9,246 nt of DNA. Source: Bacteroidota bacterium (GTDB lineage Bacteria; Bacteroidota; Bacteroidia; Chitinophagales; Saprospiraceae). Each line of letters starts with the position of its first letter. Within the stretch, counting starts at the first letter, position 1. The notes under the pieces are model-generated. The model did not search any database, was not told the origin of the DNA, and was given only the letters and a program-made list of their open reading frames with translations. This document shows, in pieces, positions 1 to 6,898 of this stretch. The stretch is from assembly GCA_024277695.1 (NCBI GenBank), contig JAJRUR010000193.1, positions 1 through 9,246 on the forward strand. Direction: 5' to 3'. The position numbers were made by a program, and so were the translations under genes.

Positions 1-2382
1 CCATCGATTGAATATTCTGAGGTCGCTATTAAAGAATTCCGAGCAAGAAATGACCAATTCGTCATTTCTTCCATCTCCGTTTGGCGTCAGGACGGGACTA
101 CCTTTGAAACAGCGATCCGAATCACTAATCAGTTCGACCATTTCTTGGTACTGGCAGCCATTTTGATCAAATACCGTTAGGACATACATACCGGGGCCGA
201 CGTTACGCAGTGTATCGGAGTTACTTTGCATCCATACGATATCGTAAGGCGGTGTACCACCTGATATAGTAGATACAATCACCTGACCATCTGTCTCTTG
301 CGGTCCGGAGGGTTGGGTGATATCCAAAGTAACGACCATGGGGTCAGGGCCTTGGATGTTGATTGTTTTGGTTTCGGTCATATTGAGTCCGGCATCATTG
401 ACAGTAATCACATAATCACCGGCGCAAAGATTTTGAGCAACTCCATTGAAGGAGTTACCATCGATGGTATAAGTATAGGGGCCGATACCCTCCAGGATTT
501 GAATTTCGAAAGAGCCGTCGCATTGGCCGATAGCATTTTCTTGGGCGCAAGAGGCATTATTAAGAGCTCCGGCATCGAATCGAAGATTTTCAGCTCCGCC
601 TTTGACTTCAAATTCTGTTGTCAATACACAATCGTTGGCATCGATTACGGTCAGGGTGTATGTACCGGGGGCAAGTCCGCTGATACCGTCGCAATTGGTG
701 GAGCCTCCGGGGGACCAGCTACAAGTCAATTGGCCACTACCTCCACTCACGGTTGTGGATATAGAACCGTCCTCTAATCCGGGTGATGCATCTGTCACGT
801 TACCATTGACAACAATGGCAGGGGGGTCGATAAGTGTTATGATGTCGATGGTAAAATTCATCCCCAGATCGAGGTCTCGCACTTCTAACTGGTAGTCACC
901 GGCGGGGACATTTTCGAGGTCTTCGGAAGCTTGTAGATTTCCATTCCATCGAAATTCATAATTTCCGGAAGGGGTGACACTTACGAAGATAGCTCCGGTA
1001 GATTCGCCATTACAGTCAGGGTGTCTGATTTCGTCTATTCGGATTCGTGGTCCACAAGTGACTTCGACGGACCCGTCAAAGAGTCCGATATCGGCTGCGG
1101 GGAGTTGTCCGGCCATATTGGCGACAAGTATAGCTGTGGGGTTTTGTGCAAAGTTGACATCTACGCGATCTCCGCAGTCTGCCCCCGGTGATTCGAGACA
1201 AAGGGTAAATAGTAGCGTACCGTTGGGTAGCGTGGCGGAGGAAAAGTCAAACCAGGCAGCTGTAATTTGGCCTTGATCTACTATTTCTGATCCGGGTATT
1301 CCGAAGTTGAGCATACTTGCCAGATCGGGGTGTACATTAGTGATATCGTTAAATTTGAATAGAGTGCTATCCCAATTGAGGCTAAACTGAAATGCTGTGA
1401 TTGCATTGAAGTCATTGACTGTGACGTCCATGCATTGGACACCGTCTTTGGGGCCTTCACCTTTGGAGCCAATAAATGCAAACCCTTCTATTCCGCCTTG
1501 GATGTTTACGCGTCCGTTAGTAGGTATGGCATCCGGTACACTGATGATATTGGAGAATGTAAGATCTGTAGAGCTACCTCCTGCACCTACGGCATCGAAA
1601 CATAACTCATATATCCTAGTATTGTCGGGCAGGGTTATGCCATTGGGGTCACTTGGTATCCAAACGAGCCTAGACTGTCCGGGTTGATTATTAAAATCAG
1701 AAAGGTCCAAGCTTGCTAGGTTTAGATTGGACACTCCGGTCAAATTAATGACTGCCGGATCCCACTGAATATTGTATTCGAGAGCTTTGACTTCTTCAAA
1801 GTTTTGGACACGCAGGGGCATACAGAATGCTTCGTTTTCTTCTACAGTGGTCGATGAAAGAATCAATCGCATATCACCTCCACCTGCGCCCAAGATTTGG
1901 ACTTGACCGTTGCTGATGGATACGACGAGATTGGAGTCCGGAAACTGTACTGTAACAGCTTCGAGGTCTCCATCGTCATCCGGATCGTCGGGGATGACGA
2001 TATTGGAGGATGTACCTACACCACCTATCAATCTAAATTTTACTGAAAAGAGCAAGGAGTTTTGTGGTAGTGTGGTCGGACTACCGAAATCAAACCAATT
2101 GGACCTAAGGATGCCTTTGGGCAATGAAGGAGGGGCTGCGAACTGGATACCACCCAGTTCAGTTGTTACGTTTTCCAGACCGGCAAAAGCAACGATATTG
2201 CTATCCCACTGTATTCTGAAATTCAAACCGATCATATCTACAAAATTGTCCACGCGTATATCGACCGAGACAGTTTGTCCTTGATTACCTGAAGCCGAAC
2301 CTACTTTCAAGCTAGGTTGGGCTACAGAAAGCGCGGCAAACATCATGGAGATTCCTAGTAATAGCGACTTTAAGATATTCAT
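1..2382 (-). CDS. Secreted T9SS type B protein with three cohesin-like domains and SprB-like repeats (partial, C-terminus missing)
   Basis: This is an uninterrupted minus-strand reading frame of 794 codons that leaves the window without a stop. The N-terminus (MNILKSLLLGISMMFAALSV then AQ) is a signal peptide, probably cut after Ala21, and the start fits a TAnnTTTG promoter about 35 bases upstream. Residues 24-444 hold three cohesin-like beta-sandwich domains. Residues 452-753 hold four SprB-like repeats with GGxPPYxxxW and LAPGTYTLTVIDANDC-type strands. Residues 758-794 (LTPNGDGRNDELVI, then LRIFNRW) open the CHU_C / TIGR04131 domain, the type B sorting signal of the T9SS. About 50 residues of that domain should lie beyond the edge. 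From the family, the protein should cross the outer membrane by T9SS and be released or surface-bound. The role of the cohesins is unknown: adhesion or protein-protein contact is inference, and no dockerin partner is visible. No enzyme domain is present in the visible part. Confidence 0.9.
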   Translation of the reverse strand, partial: MNILKSLLLGISMMFAALSVAQPSLKVGSASGNQGQTVSVDIRVDNFVDMIGLNFRIQWDSNIVAFAGLENVTTELGGIQFAAPPSLPKGILRSNWFDFGSPTTLPQNSLLFSVKFRLIGGVGTSSNIVIPDDPDDDGDLEAVTVQFPDSNLVVSISNGQVQILGAGGGDMRLILSSTTVEENEAFCMPLRVQNFEEVKALEYNIQWDPAVINLTGVSNLNLASLDLSDFNNQPGQSRLVWIPSDPNGITLPDNTRIYELCFDAVGAGGSSTDLTFSNIISVPDAIPTNGRVNIQGGIEGFAFIGSKGEGPKDGVQCMDVTVNDFNAITAFQFSLNWDSTLFKFNDITNVHPDLASMLNFGIPGSEIVDQGQITAAWFDFSSATLPNGTLLFTLCLESPGADCGDRVDVNFAQNPTAILVANMAGQLPAADIGLFDGSVEVTCGPRIRIDEIRHPDCNGESTGAIFVSVTPSGNYEFRWNGNLQASEDLENVPAGDYQLEVRDLDLGMNFTIDIITLIDPPAIVVNGNVTDASPGLEDGSISTTVSGGSGQLTCSWSPGGSTNCDGISGLAPGTYTLTVIDANDCVLTTEFEVKGGAENLRFDAGALNNASCAQENAIGQCDGSFEIQILEGIGPYTYTIDGNSFNGVAQNLCAGDYVITVNDAGLNMTETKTINIQGPDPMVVTLDITQPSGPQETDGQVIVSTISGGTPPYDIVWMQSNSDTLRNVGPGMYVLTVFDQNGCQYQEMVELISDSDRCFKGSPVLTPNGDGRNDELVISCSEFFNSDLRIFNRW
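124..1029 (-). repeat. Four SprB-like repeats of about 70-75 residues
   Basis: The units lie at about residues 452-522, 523-595, 604-679 and 680-753. Each carries an early D/S-G-S/Q-I-x-V strand, a central PYxYxW/I-like strand, and a closing AGxYxLxVxDxxxC-like strand: VPAGDYQLEVRDLDLG, LAPGTYTLTVIDANDC, LCAGDYVITVNDAG and VGPGMYVLTVFDQNGC. This is the pattern of the SprB repeat (PF13573), found in gliding adhesins and many T9SS type B proteins, where it usually forms a stalk in front of the sorting domain. The repeats are diverged and lack long DNA identity, so recombination between them looks unlikely. Confidence 0.7.
1051..2313 (-). repeat. Three tandem cohesin-like domains inside the T9SS type B gene
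   Basis: The domains cover roughly residues 24-165, 170-297 and 298-444 of the encoded protein. Each opens with a strand pair of the same pattern: VDIRVDNFVDMIGLNFRIQW, then MPLRVQNFEEVKALEYNIQW, then MDVTVNDFNAITAFQFSLNW, each followed by D and a short hydrophobic strand. Each closes with a TLPxxxLLF-like strand; domains 1 and 3 also share a WFDF motif that domain 2 has lost (VWIPSD). The pattern matches cohesin modules seen in non-cellulosomal Bacteroidota proteins. DNA-level identity is low, so the triplication is old. Domain borders are estimates by eye. Confidence 0.75.
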
Positions 2383-2417
2383 AGAATTAATTATTTGCAA
2401 TGAGTAAAAATTGGAGT

Positions 2418-2425
2418 CAAAGATA
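2418..2425 (-). promoter_or_regulatory. Bacteroidota-type -7 promoter element for the cohesin-repeat gene
   Basis: The minus strand reads TATCTTTG, an exact match to the TAnnTTTG -7 element used by the primary sigma factor of Bacteroidota. It lies 35 bases upstream of the ATG at 2382, which would give a leader of roughly 30 nt. A TTT at 2442-2444 is the nearest candidate for the -33 TTG element, but its 16-base spacer is short and the match is partial. The rest of the gap to the regulator stop (2426-2527) shows no clear terminator. The element suggests that the cohesin gene can be transcribed on its own even though it lies downstream of the regulator on the same strand. Confidence 0.55.
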
Positions 2426-2527
2426 ATACAGTTTCCTTCTTAAATTGGTGCTTTTTGTATAAAATAGGCAAAATGGTTCAATAATTGGTTAAAAACGCAG
2501 GTAAATTCAGCCCATCTGCTTTGAGAT

Positions 2528-3217
2528 CTAATCTAGTTGTATCAGATTGTATCGAAGTGCTTTTCTCACGAGGGCAGCAGTGTCATGGACTTTCATTTTT
2601 TTCATTAAGTTTTTGCGATGCACACTTACCGTTTGCATGCTGATAAATAATTGGTCTCCGATCTCTCTATTAGTTAGAGACTGTGCGATGAGGCCCAATA
2701 TCTCTTGTTCTCTGGGAGTGAGATGTATTTTTAGGCTGAATTCGTCTTCAAAATGTTCATCAAACTTCATAGGCACATTATGGATAAGGTTTATTTTATC
2801 ATCAATAAAGACATTGCCCAAGACCAATTCGTCCAATGCACCTTTGAGTTCTGCTAAGGTACTTGATTTGAGCATGTAGCCATCTGCTCCATTTTTCATA
2901 GCCTTCCTCACAAGTTTTGGAGCGATATAATGCGTCAATATTAGTATACGCAATTTGGGGAAGGCCGCACGTACATCCGGCAATACGCTCAGTCCGTCTT
3001 TGATGGGAAGATTGAGATCCATCAGTAAGATATGGGTTTGGGTATCGTCGAGTTTTTCGATGAGCAGATCTCCACTATAAACACCACCCAGATGCTGATA
3101 TGCATCAAATAGTCCATCGTCGAAACAGTGTTTTAGGCTTTGGACGAACAAGCATTGTCCATCAGCATGTAAGACATTCATCATATGCTCTTGCAATGTT
3201 AAAGGCGCATAAAGCAT
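2528..3217 (-). CDS. NarL/FixJ-type response regulator with LuxR helix-turn-helix
   Basis: The 229-residue cytoplasmic transcription regulator has a receiver domain (about residues 13-135) and a LuxR-type DNA-binding domain (about 164-226). In the receiver, Asp67 in LLMDLNLP is the expected phosphorylation site. Thr95 in ILTHY and Lys117 in GYMLKSS are the conserved switch residues. The DNA-binding part shows LTPREQEILGLIAQSLTNRE followed by IGDQLFISMQTVSVHRKNLM, the classic GerE signature. The acidic pocket is reduced: the usual A-D-D-H reads A-D19-G20-Q. No histidine kinase lies in the window, so the partner is unknown. The start is uncertain. Family members usually begin just before the first receiver strand, so Met12 or Met13 (codons at 3184 and 3181) would fit better. 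An AAGAG sits six bases before Met13. The gene is divergent from the beta-barrel gene and co-directional with the cohesin gene, which makes both plausible but unproven targets. Confidence 0.93.
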   Translation of the reverse strand: MLYAPLTLQEHMMNVLHADGQCLFVQSLKHCFDDGLFDAYQHLGGVYSGDLLIEKLDDTQTHILLMDLNLPIKDGLSVLPDVRAAFPKLRILILTHYIAPKLVRKAMKNGADGYMLKSSTLAELKGALDELVLGNVFIDDKINLIHNVPMKFDEHFEDEFSLKIHLTPREQEILGLIAQSLTNREIGDQLFISMQTVSVHRKNLMKKMKVHDTAALVRKALRYNLIQLD

Positions 3218-3227
3218 ACTATTACTG

Positions 3228-3248
3228 CAAAACGCATGCCAAGTTTTG
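3228..3248. promoter_or_regulatory. Inverted repeat in the divergent control region, candidate operator
   Basis: A perfect 6-base inverted repeat, CAAAAC at 3228-3233 and GTTTTG at 3243-3248, flanks a 9-base centre that itself contains the palindrome GCATGC (3234-3239). It lies 11-31 bases upstream of the regulator's annotated start and about 90 bases upstream of the likely start of the beta-barrel gene. LuxR-type regulators usually bind short inverted repeats as dimers, so autoregulation or control of the divergent pair is possible. A 6-base dyad in AT-rich DNA can arise by chance, and I saw no second copy in front of the other genes. The remaining gap (3218-3335) has no exact TAnnTTTG element on either strand. 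Confidence 0.3.
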
Positions 3249-3335
3249 GGATGTTTTTTTGCTCTTGAGTCAAATTTTATATATTCTGCTGCGTTTATGG
3301 CTCAATCGTTCTATTTTGTCGTTTTAATAGTCAAA

Positions 3336-6300
3336 ATGTCCAAAGGCTTGCTCTTAAGATATACATACATCCTACTTTTGTGCTTGATTGCTCAAATTTT
3401 GGCAGGGCAGGAATTGTCTTTGGAGCGTAAAGTAATGCTCCATCGAGATCAAAATATCCGTGTGGATAGTCTGGTAATTATAGGAGATAAGATCCGTGCG
3501 CAGTCGTGGCCGGATTTGACTCCTTTGATCTGTATTTTTGAGCGGGACAGTATTTTTGTCCAAGTAGCTAAAGAAGCTCAATATGACTCTATTTTCCTGA
3601 TATACAATGTTTTAAATATAAAGAAAGAAGAGCAATTTGATCATGTGGACCCCAACAGTTTGAGATTTGCGCTAAGCAAAGATTATATAGGTTTTCAGAA
3701 TTCGAAACAGTCCGGTGCCCTACTGGAGTCAGATGGAATCGATTATGATGGGAGTTTTTTGCGGGGTCTTTCATTCGGTAACAGCCAAAGTTTATTTTTG
3801 GATTCGAAGTTTAACTTACAGATTTCGGGCAAAATATCCGATGATACGGAAATAGTTGCTGCGCTTACGGATGCCAATATACCCCTACAAGCCAATGGGA
3901 ATACACAACAACTCCAGGAGTTTGACAAAATATTTATACAGATAAAAAATAAAGGGAAAACCCTAACGGCGGGAGATTTTGAAATAGAGCATACGGGGGG
4001 GCACTTTCTCAGGTACTATAAAAAGCTCAAGGGTGGAGCCTTGAGCTATGCGGGCACACAGGGAGATGTCCGGCTTGCCGGGTCGATCAACGGGGGGCTA
4101 TCGCGGGGAAAATTTAATAGAGTTCCTCTACAAACAGAAGAGGGTAATCAGGGGCCATATAGACTATCGGGTGCTGATAATGAACGATATATAGTCATCT
4201 TGTCCGGAACTGAGCGTGTTTTTTTGGATGGGAGGTTGTTAGTCAGAGGCGAAGAAGCCGACTACACGATGGACTACAATCAGGCACTCATTAGGTTTAC
4301 TCCCAATAGGATCATTACAAAAGATAGTCGGATCATCATCGAATACGAATACCGTTTTGATATATACAATCGTGGATTTGTGAAAGCGGATGTACAAGCT
4401 ACTTACAAAAAGCTGGATTTGGGCTTTGAGCTATACCGCGAAGCAGACGGCACCCGCCCTAACGGGCAATTTAATTATAATGAGATTCAACTCGAAGCAC
4501 TTCGACAGGCAGGAGACAATCCGCAGCGTACGGCGGTCAGTAGTATTCGGGCCCTGGACCCACGTACGCTCAATGATCCGGTGACCTATCGTCTTGTAGA
4601 TAGTATGGGCTATAGGGTATTGGTACAGTCATCGGACAATAAGCAGACACTCTATACGGCAATTTTTACGGATGTAGGTACAGGGCAAGGAGATTATATC
4701 GAAGGAGACCCTAATATCAACGGGCGGGTATTTGTCTGGGTGGCTCCCAAGCCCGATGGAAGTAAAAACGGCAGATACCAACCGGTAATCAAGCTAACCG
4801 GTCCTCAAGAAAAAACCATCATGTCCATAAATAGTGCTGTACAATTGGGTAAAAAGTCCAAGATGCGCGCAGAATTGAGTCTATCCAATAATGACCTGAA
4901 TCGGCTCTCCCGATTGGATGATCAAGACAACAATGGCCTAGCCGGATTTTTGGCTTATGACCAAGAAATAGCTCTTTTAAAAAAAAATAATTTAAAGGCA
5001 ATTATTCAAGCGAATTATGAATTTGTCGGAGCACAATTTGATGCGATCAAGCCTTTCAGAGTGCAAGAATTTACAAGAAATTGGAACACAATCCGTATAG
5101 ACTCAATCCAAGCCAATGACGGTCTGGGACTATTGAACATCCGTCTTCAAAACGATAAAAATAATCTCCTGGAATATGGCATAAATATTTATCATAAAAG
5201 TCAGTGGTACAATGGTCTGTCTCATAAGATAAATATATCAAATAAAAACAAATATTTTGACATCAACGCACGATTGAATATATTGAACACAAGTTCTTTT
5301 GCCGACAAATCCAATTATATAAAACCCTTAGTACAGATTGATAAAACATGGGGAGAAAAAAAGGCACATCACCTGACGATCATCAATGAAATCGAGCGAA
5401 ACGAAATTACTGACAACCGAACAGACACCCTATCCGGTTTTGGCTTTATGTCCAACACTACACGATACAGCTATACGAAAAGCAATAAATCCAGCTTATC
5501 CATTCAGCATATCTACAGGCTGGACGATCTTGCCTACGCCGGAAAACTGACCAATGCCACGCGCGCCAATGAATTAAAATTTTCGGGACAATCTCAATCC
5601 AAAGCCCAATCGATTCGATGGTCTATACACTACCGAAAAATGGACACTTCCAGTCCTTTTTTGGATAATTTTCCCCCTCAAGAAAACTACTTGGGAAAAA
5701 TACAACACAGGATCAATCTATTAAAGAAATCGATCATCATCTCCAATATCTACGAACTGGGAAGCGGTCAGGAAGAGCGGGTGGAAGTAATTTTTATCAA
5801 AACCCCTCAAGTAGGTCAAGGCCAATACATTCATAGAGAACTGACAAGAGATAACATACAACAAAATTTCGAATTTTTTATAGCACCATTCAGTGACTTA
5901 GGTCAATATACTCGCGTACAACTCGGTACTACAGAATTTTTCAGAACCAAAAATGTAAGTATAAACCAAAGTATAAAAGTAGATTTGAATAAAATAACCA
6001 AAAATAATTTTATTAAAAGAATATACATTAATTCTAATTTATTGTCCAATACAAAAAAAGAATCTCGACAGAACCAAATTGTATGGAATCCCTACGAAAA
6101 CAATCAAAATAGCGGTGTTATTTTATCCGCAGAACGACGATGGAAAACCAATATATATTTTAATCGCTCCAACCCAAAATATCAAGTCAGCTATGCATAT
6201 ATATTGCGAAAAAACAAAAATCTATTGACCACCGGATTTTTGGACAAAGGACTCAACAAACACCATATAAAAATACGCTATAATTTTAACCAAGTGATCA

Positions 6301-6770
6301 GCTCACAGTTGAGTATAGTCCAACAGAATAGATCAACGAACAATGCACTTTTTGATGAAAGAGATACGGATATAGATACGAGACAAACAGATGCAGAAGT
6401 ATCGGTATTTTTTTCTCAAAACAGTCGCTTACGGACAAATATTCTATACGAAACCAATTTTAACCACACCGGGATGGAAAGAGTGCAGCGCATGGAGGCC
6501 AAAATCAATTTTCAGATACGCCGAAGCAATCAATCCTCTCTGCTTTTTGAATTGAGCTATCAAAAGATCAGCGCATCTAGCCCTCTGAGCCCCCTACTAC
6601 AGCTAGATTTGCTCCAAGGTCTTCGCACAGGCAACAATCTGTTGTGGACCACGCAAATGGACATCAACTTGGGCAAAAATCTGCGCTTGAACCTTCAATA
6701 CAATGGTCGGAAAGTAGGAACAGGAAAACTCATTCATACGGGAAGTGCACAGGTCGGAGCGATATTTTGA
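3336..6770 (+). CDS. Large exported protein, predicted outer-membrane beta-barrel, SprA-like motifs
   Basis: I chose the ATG at 3336 because it puts a normal signal peptide (MSKGLLLRYTYILLLCLIAQ, then ILAG|QE) at the N-terminus; the frame stays open back to 3246, adding 30 unlikely residues. The product has 1144 residues. Residues 145-220 hold a conserved-looking block (GLSFGNSQSLFLDSKFNLQI, then TDANIPLQANGNTQQLQEFD, then LTAGDFEI). Residues 285-345 hold a second block (ILSGTERVFLDGRLLVRGEE, DYTMDY, ITKDSRIIIEYEY). Both resemble segments of the T9SS translocon protein SprA and related Bacteroidota surface proteins, but SprA is about twice as long. The C-terminal half is a series of amphipathic strands and ends in ...QVGAIF, a terminal Phe as expected for an outer-membrane barrel. 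I therefore infer an outer-membrane channel or assembly protein of unknown function. Short AT-rich patches occur near 5221-5280 and 5941-6060. Confidence 0.85.
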   Translation: MSKGLLLRYTYILLLCLIAQILAGQELSLERKVMLHRDQNIRVDSLVIIGDKIRAQSWPDLTPLICIFERDSIFVQVAKEAQYDSIFLIYNVLNIKKEEQFDHVDPNSLRFALSKDYIGFQNSKQSGALLESDGIDYDGSFLRGLSFGNSQSLFLDSKFNLQISGKISDDTEIVAALTDANIPLQANGNTQQLQEFDKIFIQIKNKGKTLTAGDFEIEHTGGHFLRYYKKLKGGALSYAGTQGDVRLAGSINGGLSRGKFNRVPLQTEEGNQGPYRLSGADNERYIVILSGTERVFLDGRLLVRGEEADYTMDYNQALIRFTPNRIITKDSRIIIEYEYRFDIYNRGFVKADVQATYKKLDLGFELYREADGTRPNGQFNYNEIQLEALRQAGDNPQRTAVSSIRALDPRTLNDPVTYRLVDSMGYRVLVQSSDNKQTLYTAIFTDVGTGQGDYIEGDPNINGRVFVWVAPKPDGSKNGRYQPVIKLTGPQEKTIMSINSAVQLGKKSKMRAELSLSNNDLNRLSRLDDQDNNGLAGFLAYDQEIALLKKNNLKAIIQANYEFVGAQFDAIKPFRVQEFTRNWNTIRIDSIQANDGLGLLNIRLQNDKNNLLEYGINIYHKSQWYNGLSHKINISNKNKYFDINARLNILNTSSFADKSNYIKPLVQIDKTWGEKKAHHLTIINEIERNEITDNRTDTLSGFGFMSNTTRYSYTKSNKSSLSIQHIYRLDDLAYAGKLTNATRANELKFSGQSQSKAQSIRWSIHYRKMDTSSPFLDNFPPQENYLGKIQHRINLLKKSIIISNIYELGSGQEERVEVIFIKTPQVGQGQYIHRELTRDNIQQNFEFFIAPFSDLGQYTRVQLGTTEFFRTKNVSINQSIKVDLNKITKNNFIKRIYINSNLLSNTKKESRQNQIVWNPYENNQNSGVILSAERRWKTNIYFNRSNPKYQVSYAYILRKNKNLLTTGFLDKGLNKHHIKIRYNFNQVISSQLSIVQQNRSTNNALFDERDTDIDTRQTDAEVSVFFSQNSRLRTNILYETNFNHTGMERVQRMEAKINFQIRRSNQSSLLFELSYQKISASSPLSPLLQLDLLQGLRTGNNLLWTTQMDINLGKNLRLNLQYNGRKVGTGKLIHTGSAQVGAIF

Positions 6771-6898
6771 ATGGAAGAAAAGTCAAAAAATATGCGCCAT
6801 AGCTGCAATATGGACGTACAGAATACAATAATATTGGTTTAAATAGAGTTATATTTACCCTCGAATATCTTTCTTAAATTAAAATAACACCTTATAGA

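Noticed and set aside
298..2284. Plus-strand open frames opposite the cohesin gene (for example 298-777, 602-895, 974-1276, 1397-1687, 1910-2284).
   Set aside because: They are antisense to a continuous 794-codon frame with signal peptide and recognisable domains, and their translations show no domain or signal.
3246..3335. Upstream extension of the barrel gene to an ATG at 3246 (or 3297).
   Set aside because: It would bury the clear signal peptide that begins at 3336 behind 30 (or 13) extra residues and would use most of the divergent control region as coding sequence.
3995..4001. Seven-G run in the barrel gene as a phase-variation tract.
   Set aside because: Seven is short for a variable G tract, and it encodes the Thr-Gly-Gly of an ordinary in-frame stretch.
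5357..5363. A_AAA_AAG in frame in the barrel gene, identical to the dnaX-type -1 frameshift heptamer.
   Set aside because: The -1 frame meets a stop after nine more codons, and I saw no strong downstream hairpin; the Glu-Lys-Lys codons explain the sequence.
6797..6813. Hairpin CCATA / TATGG with a 7-base loop after the barrel gene, considered as a terminator.
   Set aside because: Only five base pairs, AT-containing stem, and no T-tract follows it.
6771..6842. A 23-codon frame starting directly after the barrel stop codon.
   Set aside because: No ribosome binding site, no recognisable product and ordinary chance length; nothing supports translation.
6850..6873. TATATTTA (6850) and TATCTTTC (6866) as -7 elements for the protease gene.
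   Set aside because: Each has one mismatch to TAnnTTTG and neither has a TTG at a suitable distance upstream, so a separate promoter cannot be claimed.
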